This document shows positions 45,450-53,922 of a DNA stretch of 64,000 nt, one piece after another (positions within the stretch are counted from its first letter, which is position 1; every line of letters begins with the position of its first letter). The stretch is from positions 1-64,000 of the forward strand of contig NZ_JAAMPF010000036.1 of NCBI RefSeq assembly GCF_011074795.1, read 5' to 3'. The notes beneath the pieces were generated by a model. The model had not been told where the DNA came from and searched no databases. It was given only the letters and a program-made list of their open reading frames with translations. The DNA comes from Marinobacter salicampi. GTDB taxonomy: Bacteria; Pseudomonadota; Gammaproteobacteria; Pseudomonadales; Oleiphilaceae. The position numbers and the translations under genes are program-made.

Positions 45450-46496
45450 TTACAGACGGCCGAGCTGCTTCAGATAGTCCTTGACCATATTGACGGCTTT
45501 CTGGGCGTTTTCGCTACGCTCAGCTTCCTCGTCCCAGATTACCTGGGCCGCTTCCATCATGTGATCCTGGACATCCTGCGGCAGTTGGTTGATCTCAACG
45601 CCTTCTTCGTCGATGGCCTTCTGAAGAGTGACTTTTTCCTTGTGCTGGTACTCGTTGGTACGGAACCAGAACTGGTCCCTCAGGGCATCCTTGACGGTGG
45701 CCTGCATCTCTTTGGGAAGTTTATCGAGCGCTTTCTGGCTGACGATAATGGCGTCTGTACCGGCCACGTTTAGTGCTGGCTTGACGTGGTACTTGGCCAC
45801 TTCGTACAGGGACATGCTATACGCGCCCTGGGCTGCACCCCAGTGGGCCCCGTCAACAATGCCGGAATCCAGCGCCGAATATAGCTCAGCACCGGAAATG
45901 TAGGTAGTAGATGCGCCTGCTTCGTCCAAAAACTTTTCAAGGGCGCCTGAGGAGCGGATTTTCAGTTTTTTCAGATCTTCCACGCTCTTGATTGGATTCT
46001 TGACCACCATCTCGGTCGGGTAGACCTTGTCAGTCGCCCAGTAGACGTTATGTTCGGCGGCTTCTTCCTGCAGCATCTCTTCGAAGCCCATGTTCATATG
46101 GAAATAGGCAGCTTCGGCCGGGGTGTGGAAGGCCAGCGGAAGACCGGAGGCCACGCCTGCCAGGCTGATCTTGTCCTGGGCATAGGCCGGCGAGATGGTG
46201 CCCATTTCCAGAATGCCACGACTCACGGCGTTGAAGGTTTCCGTGGGCTTGAACAGGGAGCCCGACTCGTACAGCTCCAGTTTGAGGCGGCCGTCCGTGC
46301 GTTCATCCAGTTCCTTCTGCAGACGGCCGAGGCTGTCCTTGTAAGAGGAGCTGGCGCCGGGCCAGTGTGACTGGACTTTCCAGGTAATGGTGTCCTGGGC
46401 GTTAACCGGCGCGGACACCAGGGCAGCACTCAGGCCGAGGGTGAGAGCTGAGGCATAAACAGTAAGGGTTTTTTGGGCAGTGTTTAGCATCTTCAT
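45450..46496 (-). CDS. dctP: TRAP transporter periplasmic solute-binding protein DctP
   Basis: 348 residues with a signal peptide (about 1-33, cut near VNAQDT). The DctP fold is visible in WKVQSHWPGASSSYKDSLGRL and the ligand Arg region LKIRSSGALEKFLDEAG. TRAP proteins usually bind carboxylates through a conserved Arg; the Arg in KIRSSG fits that role. Related sequences act on aliphatic or aromatic acids. First gene of dctPQM, next to the acyl-CoA catabolism region. Confidence 0.94.
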   Translation of the reverse strand: MKMLNTAQKTLTVYASALTLGLSAALVSAPVNAQDTITWKVQSHWPGASSSYKDSLGRLQKELDERTDGRLKLELYESGSLFKPTETFNAVSRGILEMGTISPAYAQDKISLAGVASGLPLAFHTPAEAAYFHMNMGFEEMLQEEAAEHNVYWATDKVYPTEMVVKNPIKSVEDLKKLKIRSSGALEKFLDEAGASTTYISGAELYSALDSGIVDGAHWGAAQGAYSMSLYEVAKYHVKPALNVAGTDAIIVSQKALDKLPKEMQATVKDALRDQFWFRTNEYQHKEKVTLQKAIDEEGVEINQLPQDVQDHMMEAAQVIWDEEAERSENAQKAVNMVKDYLKQLGRL

Positions 46497-46715
46497 TGCG
46501 GGACCTCGATCGTTATGGCTTTAATTGTCGTTATTATTAGTTTCGCTCTGCAGAATTAACGACTGCAGAATGGATCTCAGTAATTGAATCTATCACACAC
46601 TTTGCTTTTTGCAATAGGTTACAGATTGATATTCTGTTATCCGTTTTAGTTTGCAAGAGAAAGTATAGTGGTTATCCCTGGCTCCAGGCGGACATGTCCA
46701 TTTGGTCACTTTCCG

Positions 46716-48326
46716 TCAATGCCAGTAAGGGGCGCGAAGCTCCCGCTTTAACACCTTGCCGATGGTCGAGCGCGGTAACTCCTTGCGTAGCTCTATGGCC
46801 GCCAGGCGCTGAGTTTTGCCCAATTGGCCGTTAGCCCACGCCAGCAGTTCGGCTATGGCTTGCTCACTGCTGTCCTGATCGGGCCTGAGCACCACCAGCC
46901 CCAAGGGCGTCTCCCCCCACTGGTCGCTGGGAATACCTATCACAGCGGCATCGGCTACAGCCGGGTGCGCCAGCAGCACCTTCTCCAGATCCACCGCGTA
47001 GATATTGAAGCCGCCGGATATGATCATGTCCTTGCGGCGATCAAGGATGTAGACAAAACCATCCTCGTCTACGCGGCCCATGTCGCCGCTGCGGAAGAAC
47101 GCCAGGCCTTCGGGGCTGGTCCACAACATCTCCCGGGTTTGGTCATCCCGGTTGACGTAGCCTCGCATCATGGAAATGGCACGGCCGACGATTTCCCCGG
47201 TTTCGCCCCGGGCAAGCTCATTGCCCTGCTCGTCAATCACCCGCACCTCGGCACCTTCGGTGGGCAGGCCCACCGAATCCCATTTGTCCGGGTGGGCGGC
47301 GCAATCCAGGCTGGTGGAAATGCCGCCTTCGGTGAGACCGTAGATCTCACGGATGTTGCCCGGCCAGCGGTCCATGGCTTCGCGGATGACCTCCGCACGC
47401 AGGGGCGCGCTGGTGCACAGCTTGAGCTGGAAAGACGACAGGTCGAAGCGCTCAAACTCCGGATCGGCAAGAATGCGCTGATACTGCACGGGCACCAGCA
47501 TGGCGTGAGTGACCCGGTGGCGTTCGGCCAGCTCCAGGAAGCGCCGGGCATCGAATCGGGCCATTAGTACCAGCGTGCCGCCGTTGAAGAGGGTCGGCAG
47601 TGCCGATACCAGGGTCGTGTTGGAATACAGCGGCGTGGAAACCAGGTTGACGGCGTTGCCATCCAGTCCGAACCGGCTCAGGCGTACCATTTGGCGCTGG
47701 CGGAACCGGTAATCGTGGAGAATGCCCTTGGGTGTGCCGGTGGTGCCGGAGCTGTAGATGATATTAAACGGATGGTCCAGGGTAACCGGCGCCGGCCGGG
47801 CCTCGGTGCTGACCGTGCCAAGCCACTGCTCAAGATCAGGCAGCGCTGGCCCGCTCTCCGCGGTTTTGTCGGGCTGTGGGTCGAGCGCAATGCAACTTAC
47901 GTTGAGGCTCTCCAGCTCGCCTGCCATTGCCTCCAGTAACGGCAGGTTCTTGCCTGAAACGAACAGAAAACGGGCGCCGCAATCCTTGACCATCAGGGCC
48001 AGGCTGGCCTCACTGGCCATCCCGGACAGTGGCACCATGCAGCCCCCGGCCACCAGCGTGCCCAGATACAGGGCGACCGCCTCAATCCGGTTTTCAGACA
48101 ACAGTGCCACGGTATCCCCTGACTCGAGACCCTCGGCCCGCAGCCTGTTTGCGATACGGTTGGCCTGCGTCACCAGTTCGCTCCAGCTGATCTGGCGCTC
48201 ATCGTCGATGAGTGCGATCTGCTGCGGACGTTCTGCTGCCAGTTTCTGTATACGTTGGCCGATGGCTTTCATGGCTTCTTCGGGATCGACGGGCCCGATA
48301 ACGGGCATTTGCAGCAAGCTTTTCAT
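46716..48326 (-). CDS. Acyl-CoA/AMP-dependent synthetase (acyl-adenylate ligase)
   Basis: 536 residues from ATG 48326 (a GTG at 48341 is possible). It belongs to the class I adenylate-forming family. The P-loop-type motif YSSGTTGTPKGI is at about 182-193, IYGLTEGG near 330, and the C-terminal lysine motif PRSTIGKVLKREL near 520. It activates a carboxylic acid with ATP and CoA; no substrate is evident. Divergent from an SDR gene across a 141-base gap containing CTTCCG/CGGAAG half sites (48368-48397) that may be a regulator site. Confidence 0.93.
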   Translation of the reverse strand: MKSLLQMPVIGPVDPEEAMKAIGQRIQKLAAERPQQIALIDDERQISWSELVTQANRIANRLRAEGLESGDTVALLSENRIEAVALYLGTLVAGGCMVPLSGMASEASLALMVKDCGARFLFVSGKNLPLLEAMAGELESLNVSCIALDPQPDKTAESGPALPDLEQWLGTVSTEARPAPVTLDHPFNIIYSSGTTGTPKGILHDYRFRQRQMVRLSRFGLDGNAVNLVSTPLYSNTTLVSALPTLFNGGTLVLMARFDARRFLELAERHRVTHAMLVPVQYQRILADPEFERFDLSSFQLKLCTSAPLRAEVIREAMDRWPGNIREIYGLTEGGISTSLDCAAHPDKWDSVGLPTEGAEVRVIDEQGNELARGETGEIVGRAISMMRGYVNRDDQTREMLWTSPEGLAFFRSGDMGRVDEDGFVYILDRRKDMIISGGFNIYAVDLEKVLLAHPAVADAAVIGIPSDQWGETPLGLVVLRPDQDSSEQAIAELLAWANGQLGKTQRLAAIELRKELPRSTIGKVLKRELRAPYWH

Positions 48327-48467
48327 TTTTCGGGCCTTCACTGTTGTCGAGTTTTATCTAGTGAAATTAACTTCCGATTATATTGACTCAAAACCGGAAG
48401 GCGTGACAAATTACTTCGAGATGAAATTTGCGTTGGCAACAACAAACCACAACAGGGAGCATCAGTA

Positions 48468-49262
48468 ATGGGGCGTTTCGATAACCGGGCAGCCATAGTT
48501 ACCGGCGCCGGCAGTGGCATTGGCAGAGCTACTGCGATCCGCCTGGCGCGTCAGGGAGCCCGTGTCATGATGGTGGATCGTTCCGAAGCCGGTTTGCTGG
48601 ATACCGAAAGCCTGCTGCCCGAGGGCGCTGATAGCCTGCGGCGGATTGCTGATGTGGCTGATGAGTCCCAGGTCAAGGCGCTGGTGGAAGAGGCCGTCAA
48701 GGCCTTCGGCAAAATAGACGTGCTCTGCAATGTCGCCGGTATCGCCAGCAAAGGGGGCACTCATCCGGATATCACCGCTAACGATCGGGAAGAGTGGGAA
48801 GCGGTGCTGGCCGTGAATCTGATCGGCACCATGCTGCTCATCAAACACGTATCGCCTCACATGCGGGCCCGCAAGCTCGGAGCCATCGTCAACACCGCCT
48901 CGGTGGCGGGAATCCGTTCCGGCGCCGGCGGTAATGCCTATAGCGCGTCCAAGGCCGGCGTGATCAACCTGACCCAGACGGCTGCCTGTGACCTGGGCGG
49001 GGATAACGTGCGGGTGAACGCGGTCTGTCCCGGGCTGGTGGAAACCGGCATGACCCAGGCAGTCTTCGACTACGCGCGCGCCAACGAAAAGGCCCATAAA
49101 CTGGGCTCACGGTGCGAACTGCGTCGCTATGGCGCACCGGACGAAATAGCTGCGGCTATTCTCTTCCTGGCCAGTGACGATGCCAGCTACATCACCGGCC
49201 AGGCTCTGCCCGTGGATGGCGGCAATACTGCTTCTTTGAACCTGCCGGGAATGAAAGTGTAA
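48468..49262 (+). CDS. Short-chain dehydrogenase/reductase
   Basis: 264 residues of the classical SDR family. The cofactor motif TGAGSGIGRA is at about 13-22, NAG-like NVAGIAS near 89, catalytic YSASK at about 160-164 with the preceding Ser in NTASVAG. The N-terminal Asp-rich strand end MMVDRSE favours NAD+ over NADP+. It is the first gene of a plus-strand run of acyl-CoA genes and overlaps the thioesterase start by one base. It could be the ketone reductase of a hydroxyacyl-CoA pathway (inference). Confidence 0.93.
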   Translation: MGRFDNRAAIVTGAGSGIGRATAIRLARQGARVMMVDRSEAGLLDTESLLPEGADSLRRIADVADESQVKALVEEAVKAFGKIDVLCNVAGIASKGGTHPDITANDREEWEAVLAVNLIGTMLLIKHVSPHMRARKLGAIVNTASVAGIRSGAGGNAYSASKAGVINLTQTAACDLGGDNVRVNAVCPGLVETGMTQAVFDYARANEKAHKLGSRCELRRYGAPDEIAAAILFLASDDASYITGQALPVDGGNTASLNLPGMKV

Positions 49263-49702
49263 TGAATGACCACAGCCTGCCTATCAGAGGTGGCCAGGAT
49301 CTGCCGGGATTCCACCGCTTGCTGGGTTACCGCCAGGTTTCCTGGCAAGAGAACGAAGCGGTGATCGAACTGGAGCTTGCCTCGCAGCACCTGAACCTTG
49401 GCGGCGTAATCCATGGGGGGGTGCTGACCTCGCTGCTGGATATCGCAATGGCCGAAGCGGGTACTTACTGCCCCTACCCAGGCCGCATGCGCAAGGCGGT
49501 CACGCTGTCCCTGACAACGACCTTTACCGGCCAGTGTTCTGCCGGCACTATTCGCGTAACCGGCCGCAAACGGGCAGGCGGCACCCGCATATTCAACAGT
49601 ACCGGCGAAGTCCATGACGACCAGGGCAACCTGCTGGCCATCGCCGAGGGCACTTTCCGCATCCGCTCGGGCAGTGAAAAGCCGGAAGGTGTGCCAATCT
49701 GA
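49262..49702 (+). CDS. PaaI-family thioesterase
   Basis: 146 residues with the hot-dog PaaI signature: LNLGGVIHGGVLTSLLDIAMAEAG, containing the HGG motif at about 44-46 and the catalytic Asp/Glu helix after it. It hydrolyses acyl-CoA thioesters and may relieve CoA trapping in the pathway. Starts in a one-base overlap with the SDR (TAATG). Confidence 0.92.
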   Translation: MNDHSLPIRGGQDLPGFHRLLGYRQVSWQENEAVIELELASQHLNLGGVIHGGVLTSLLDIAMAEAGTYCPYPGRMRKAVTLSLTTTFTGQCSAGTIRVTGRKRAGGTRIFNSTGEVHDDQGNLLAIAEGTFRIRSGSEKPEGVPI

Positions 49703-49783
49703 ATATCGGGACAGAACAAACAACACGGAACACGCCGCTGGCGTCCCCATCAGCAAAGCCAATCAACGAATGAGGTAACGGAC

Positions 49784-50986
49784 ATGTTCGAGCTGTCTGA
49801 CAAAGCGAAAAAACTGCAGACGCAGCTTCACGAATTCATGGATGCTCACATCTATCCCAACGAGCACAAGCACCATGAGCAGGTCGAGCAGGCCGAAAAC
49901 CGCTGGGCGCCCGTACCGATCATCGAGGAGCTGAAGGCCAAGGCCAAGGCGGCCGGACTCTGGAACCTGTTCCTGCCGGAGAGCGAATACGGTGCCGGCC
50001 TGACCAACTACGAATACGCTCACCTATGTGAAGTCATGGGCCGATCCGAAATGGCGCCCGAGGTTTTCAACTGCTCGGCGCCCGATACCGGCAATATGGA
50101 AACCATCGCGCGCTACGGCAACAAAGAGCAGCAGGACAGGTGGCTGAAGCCCCTGCTTGAGGGCGAGATCCGCTCCTGCTTTTCCATGACCGAGCCGGAT
50201 GTGGCCTCCTCGGACGCCACCAATATTGCCTGTGAAATCCGCCGTGACGGCGACGAATACGTGATCAATGGCAAAAAATGGTGGTCCTCGGGCGCCATGA
50301 CCACCACCTCGAAGATCGCCATCGTCATGGGCAAGACCAACCCCGAGGCCGAGAAGCACCAGCAGCAGTCGATGATCCTGGTGCCGCTGGATACCCCGGG
50401 GGTGAAGATGATTCGCTCACTGACGGTCTTCGGTTACGACCATGCCCCCCACGGCCACGCCGAGATCCACTATGAGAATGTGCGGGTGCCGGTGGAGAAC
50501 CTTCTGCTGGGCGAGGGCCGCGGTTTCGAAATCGCCCAGGGCCGCCTGGGACCGGGCCGTATCCATCACTGCATGCGCACCATAGGTGTCGCCGAGCGCG
50601 CCCTGGAACTGATGTGTAAACGCGCCAATGAGCGTGAAGCTTTCGGTAAGCCGCTGTCCAGCTTTGATTCCATCCGCAAGGACATCGCCCGCAGCCGCAT
50701 CGAGATCGAACAGGCGCGGCTGATGACCCTGAAGGCGGCGCATATGATGGACACCGTCGGCAACAAGGTGGCCCGTCAGGAAATCGCCATGATCAAGGTG
50801 ATCGCCCCGAGCATGGCATTGAAAGTTCTGGACCGTGCCATTCAGGTCCATGGTGGTGCCGGTGTGTCCCAGGACACCTTTCTGGCGAGTGCCTGGGCCA
50901 AGGTGCGGACCCTGCGGCTGGCGGACGGCCCGGATGAGGTGCACCTGGATTCCGTGGCCAAGATCGAGCTTCGTCAGTACCGCTAA
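49784..50986 (+). CDS. Acyl-CoA dehydrogenase-family protein (ACAD11/LvaC type)
   Basis: 400 residues of the acyl-CoA dehydrogenase fold. FAD contacts are in CFSMTEPDVASSDATN and WWSSGAMTTTSK. The C-terminal half has GRLGPGRIHHCMRTIGVAERAL and LRLADGPDEVHL, features typical of the C-terminal part of human ACAD10/ACAD11 and of LvaC. In those systems a kinase first phosphorylates a 4-hydroxyacyl-CoA and the ACAD-like enzyme then eliminates phosphate. The kinase homologue is encoded 1 kb downstream. The usual catalytic base of beta-oxidation dehydrogenases is not evident. The ribosome site AGGTAA is good. Confidence 0.92.
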   Translation: MFELSDKAKKLQTQLHEFMDAHIYPNEHKHHEQVEQAENRWAPVPIIEELKAKAKAAGLWNLFLPESEYGAGLTNYEYAHLCEVMGRSEMAPEVFNCSAPDTGNMETIARYGNKEQQDRWLKPLLEGEIRSCFSMTEPDVASSDATNIACEIRRDGDEYVINGKKWWSSGAMTTTSKIAIVMGKTNPEAEKHQQQSMILVPLDTPGVKMIRSLTVFGYDHAPHGHAEIHYENVRVPVENLLLGEGRGFEIAQGRLGPGRIHHCMRTIGVAERALELMCKRANEREAFGKPLSSFDSIRKDIARSRIEIEQARLMTLKAAHMMDTVGNKVARQEIAMIKVIAPSMALKVLDRAIQVHGGAGVSQDTFLASAWAKVRTLRLADGPDEVHLDSVAKIELRQYR

Positions 50987-51015
50987 ACCGATAGCCTCTG
51001 AGTCAGGGGTAGAGC

Positions 51016-51117
51016 GGTCGGGGTGGTGTCCTTCCGAGACACACCGTGAATACGTCCATGTAGGCTTGAGCAAAACATCCCTGTTTTGCACAGTCCCGAA
51101 AGGACACCACCCCGGCC
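51016..51117. repeat. Long imperfect inverted-repeat element with a nested hairpin
   Basis: The arms 51016-51040 and 51093-51117 pair over about 25 bases with few mismatches; the core GGGGTGGTGTCCTT/AAGGACACCACCCC (51020-51033 and 51100-51113) is perfect. Between them GCAAAAC/GTTTTGC (51070-51076 and 51083-51089) forms a second hairpin. No ORF or T-run makes it a standard terminator. It resembles a dispersed palindromic (REP/MITE-like) element, to be confirmed by copy number. Confidence 0.85.
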
Positions 51118-51149
51118 ACTCCCACGCTTCAGTGCATGAGGATTGAATA

Positions 51150-51917
51150 ATGACTAATCCACTGTTTGATATGACCGGAAAGGTCGCTCTGATCACCGGC
51201 TCCACCAAGGGCATCGGCCGCTCCATCGCCGAGGAAATGGCTCGGCTGGGCGCTAAAGTGGTGATCTCCAGCCGCAAGGCCGACGCCTGTGAGCAGGTCG
51301 CCGGTGAGCTGAAAGCTCAGGGCTACGAAGCCATTGCCATTCCCTGCCACGTGGGCAAGAAGGACGAACTGCAGAACCTCGTGGATAAAACCAACGAAGC
51401 CTGGGGCACCATCGACGTGCTGGTGTGCAACGCCGCCACCAACCCGGTGTACGGCACCACCGCCGAAATGAACGATGAGGCCTGGGACAAGATCATGGAC
51501 ACCAACGTCAAGGGCACCTTCTGGCTCACCAACATGGTGCTGCCGCAGATGGCCGAAAAAGGCGAAGGTGCCGTTGTTCTTCTGTCCAGCATCGCGGGTA
51601 TCCGTGGCAACACCACCATCGGCACCTATGGCGTATCCAAGGCTGCGGAAGCGGCGCTGGCCCGGAACCTTGCAGTGGAGTGGGGCCCGAAAGGCATACG
51701 GATCAACAGTATTGCGCCCGGCCTTATCAGAACCGACTTTGCCAAAGCTCTGTGGGAAGACCCGGTGCGCATTAAACGTGCGGAAGACAAGACTCCGCTC
51801 AGACGTATCGGTGAGCCGGTGGACATTGCCGGCCTCGCAGTCTTTCTTTCCACAAAGGCAAGCGCGTACATCACCGGCCAGGTCATCGTGGCCGATGGCG
51901 GCGAGACAATCAGTTGA
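51150..51917 (+). CDS. Short-chain dehydrogenase/reductase
   Basis: 255 residues of the classical SDR family: TGSTKGIGRS near 15, NAAT near 90, catalytic Ser in LLSSIAG and YGVSK at about 159-163. The residue after the second strand is Arg (ISSRK), which suggests NADP(H). It lies between the ACAD11-type and APH-type genes and is flanked on both sides by palindromic elements. In the levulinate-type pathway an SDR of this size reduces the 4-keto-acyl-CoA. AGGA ribosome site upstream. Confidence 0.93.
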   Translation: MTNPLFDMTGKVALITGSTKGIGRSIAEEMARLGAKVVISSRKADACEQVAGELKAQGYEAIAIPCHVGKKDELQNLVDKTNEAWGTIDVLVCNAATNPVYGTTAEMNDEAWDKIMDTNVKGTFWLTNMVLPQMAEKGEGAVVLLSSIAGIRGNTTIGTYGVSKAAEAALARNLAVEWGPKGIRINSIAPGLIRTDFAKALWEDPVRIKRAEDKTPLRRIGEPVDIAGLAVFLSTKASAYITGQVIVADGGETIS

Positions 51918-51956
51918 GAACCCGCCTCGGTGGGCCGAAGCAGGTGGGTGGGTTAT

Positions 51957-52010
51957 TTTTCTGTCGGGAAAAGGTGTCTGAGCGCAGCGAGTTCTTTTCC
52001 CGACAGAAAA
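51957..52010. repeat. 17-bp perfect inverted repeat
   Basis: TTTTCTGTCGGGAAAAG (51957-51973) and its exact complement at 51994-52010 enclose a 20-base loop containing GAGCGCAGCGAG. No U-tract follows either arm, so it is not a normal terminator. It lies in the 142-base gap between the SDR and the kinase gene. It may be a dispersed palindrome or a binding site. Confidence 0.88.
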
Positions 52011-52059
52011 CTATCACTCCCGCCGGCCATCACCCCCAAATATGAAGGCAACATAAAAA

Positions 52060-53124
52060 ATGAGTATCACCCCAGAACTGGTCGACGTACTGGACGCCCA
52101 CAAGTTCGATGAAGCCAAGCTCTTGGCTTGGCTGCAGGAATCCATACCAGGCTTCGGCAAGCGCCTGGAGGTCAGGCAATTCCAGGGCGGCCAGTCCAAT
52201 CCCACGTTCCTGCTGGACACCGACAGCGGCCAGTATGTGCTGCGCAAGAAACCACCGGGAAAAACTCTGCCCTCTGCCCACATGGTCGAGCGGGAATACA
52301 AGGTCATGCGTGCCCTGTCCGAACATACCGATGTGCCCGTGCCGAAAACCCGGGCTCTGTGTGAAGACAGCAGCATCATCGGTACGCCGTTCTACGTCAT
52401 GGACTATCTGGAAGGCCGCATCGTCAGTCACCCCGCATTACGGGCACTGGATCGTTCCCAACGGATGCCAGCTCATCATTCGGCTATCGATACCCTGGCT
52501 GCATTGCACTCAGTGGATGTCAACCTTGTGGGCCTTGGGGATTATGGCCGGCCCGAAGGTTACGTGGCTCGACAGGTGGCCCGGTGGAGCAAGCAGTACC
52601 TGGCATCGAAAACCGACGAAATGCCGGCCATGGAAAATCTGATGGACTGGCTGCCAAAGAACCTACCGTCCACAGAGGAATGCGCCATTGCACACGGCGA
52701 CTACCGTTTCGGCAACCTGATGCTGGCCCCGGACAAGCCCGAAGTGATCGCCATTCTCGACTGGGAACTGTCCACTCTCGGTCATCCCCTGGCGGATCTG
52801 GCCTACTACTGCCTGCCTTACCATCTGCCCTCCGATATGGGAGGCATGCGTGGGCTGCAGGGAGAGGATCTGGAAGCGCTGGGGATACCTGACGAGCAGG
52901 AGACTATTGCTCGTTACTGTAAGCAAAGCGGCCGTGAGGGCATTGCCGACTGGCATGTTTTCCTGGCGTTTTCCCTGTTCCGCCTGGCGGCCATCGTCCA
53001 GGGGGTATACGCACGGGCGCTACAGGGCAACGCTGCCAACGCCGATGCCCTGCAGGTCGGCAAGCGGGCCAGTCTGCTGGCTGATGCCGGCTGGCGCATT
53101 GCCAGTGAGGGAGCCTCCCGATGA
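52060..53124 (+). CDS. APH-family phosphotransferase (ACAD10/11 kinase-domain type)
   Basis: 354 residues of the aminoglycoside-phosphotransferase fold. Catalytic loop HGDYRFGNLML (His/Asp at about 212-214) and metal-binding LDWELSTLGHPLADL (about 230-244) match the kinase domain of human ACAD10/11 and of LvaA. The N-terminal VRQFQGGQSNPTFLL and YVLRKKPPGK (Lys for ATP) are typical. It probably phosphorylates a hydroxyacyl-CoA. Its stop overlaps surE in ATGA. No antibiotic resistance is implied. Confidence 0.92.
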   Translation: MSITPELVDVLDAHKFDEAKLLAWLQESIPGFGKRLEVRQFQGGQSNPTFLLDTDSGQYVLRKKPPGKTLPSAHMVEREYKVMRALSEHTDVPVPKTRALCEDSSIIGTPFYVMDYLEGRIVSHPALRALDRSQRMPAHHSAIDTLAALHSVDVNLVGLGDYGRPEGYVARQVARWSKQYLASKTDEMPAMENLMDWLPKNLPSTEECAIAHGDYRFGNLMLAPDKPEVIAILDWELSTLGHPLADLAYYCLPYHLPSDMGGMRGLQGEDLEALGIPDEQETIARYCKQSGREGIADWHVFLAFSLFRLAAIVQGVYARALQGNAANADALQVGKRASLLADAGWRIASEGASR

Positions 53125-53900
53125 AGGAGCCTATTGTCCAGCGTATCCTCATCACCAATGACGACGGCATCAATGCGCCGGGACTTAAGGTGCTTGAGCA
53201 GATCGCCCGCAATCTGGCGGAAGAGGTCTGGGTAGTGGCGCCGGAACACGATCGCAGTGGCGCTGGCCAGAGTATTTCCATTCATGACCCGCTGCGGGTG
53301 TATGAGCAGGGGGACAGGCGCTTCGCGGTCTCCGGCACTCCGGCCGACTGCGTGCTGTACTCCCTGGCCCAGTGGTTCGGCGAAACCCCGCCGGATCTGG
53401 TGCTGTCGGGGGTGAACTGCGGCGCCAACATCAGCGACTCGGTGCAGTATTCCGGCACCGTGGGTGCGGTGCTCAGTGCCCAGCACATGGGCATACCCGC
53501 CATCGCCCTGAGCCAGGCCTTTCTGAGCCGTGAAGGCATAGACTGGTCGCCGGTGTCCGTTTTCGGGGAAGCCGTAGTGCGCCAATTATGGCAGCCAGGT
53601 CAGCGCCTCGCCTGGAATGTGAATTTTCCGGCTTGTGAAACCGCGAACATCAACCAGGCGCGCTGGTGCACCCAGTCAAACGGGTCCATCCAGCGTGCCC
53701 GTCTGCTGGCGGGTCAGGATGCCCGCAGTCTGCCGTACTGGTGGCTGGGCTTTGATCGTAGTTCCCGGCACATAGTGGCGCCGGGTGAGGACGTCAGCGT
53801 GCTCCGGGACAAGGCAATTGCCATCACACCACTGCGCCACCAGGAAACGCTGCCCGGCGGCCTGGACTTTTTTGATCTGGCCGGCACAGCGGCTCACTGA
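53121..53900 (+). CDS. surE: SurE-type 5'/3'-nucleotidase (acid phosphatase)
   Basis: 259 residues with the full SurE set: TNDDGINAPG near residue 10 with the metal-binding Asp pair, the Ser-containing RSGAGQSIS near 50, and the Asn/Gly loop LSGVNCGANISDSVQYSGTVGAV. These enzymes dephosphorylate nucleoside monophosphates, 3'-nucleotides and short polyphosphates. SurE is usually next to pcm, nlpD and rpoS; here it overlaps the kinase gene by 4 bases and precedes a CoA ligase. That context suggests a phosphatase recruited to the pathway. It may also be the genome's only or second SurE. Confidence 0.93.
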   Translation: MKEPIVQRILITNDDGINAPGLKVLEQIARNLAEEVWVVAPEHDRSGAGQSISIHDPLRVYEQGDRRFAVSGTPADCVLYSLAQWFGETPPDLVLSGVNCGANISDSVQYSGTVGAVLSAQHMGIPAIALSQAFLSREGIDWSPVSVFGEAVVRQLWQPGQRLAWNVNFPACETANINQARWCTQSNGSIQRARLLAGQDARSLPYWWLGFDRSSRHIVAPGEDVSVLRDKAIAITPLRHQETLPGGLDFFDLAGTAAH

Positions 53901-53922
53901 ACAGGATAAGGGGATCACAACA

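Noticed and set aside
51001..51149. Protein extension through the palindrome (minus-strand open frame reading across it)
   Set aside because: The reading is part of a long frame opposite the ACAD gene; it has no start site and the sequence is palindromic repeat DNA.
50024..51277. Minus-strand open frames opposite the ACAD11-type gene
   Set aside because: Shadows of a well-supported plus-strand gene.
51957..52010. Intrinsic terminator reading of the 17-bp palindrome
   Set aside because: Neither arm is followed by a T-run in the transcribed direction, so termination is not supported; it is kept as a repeat.
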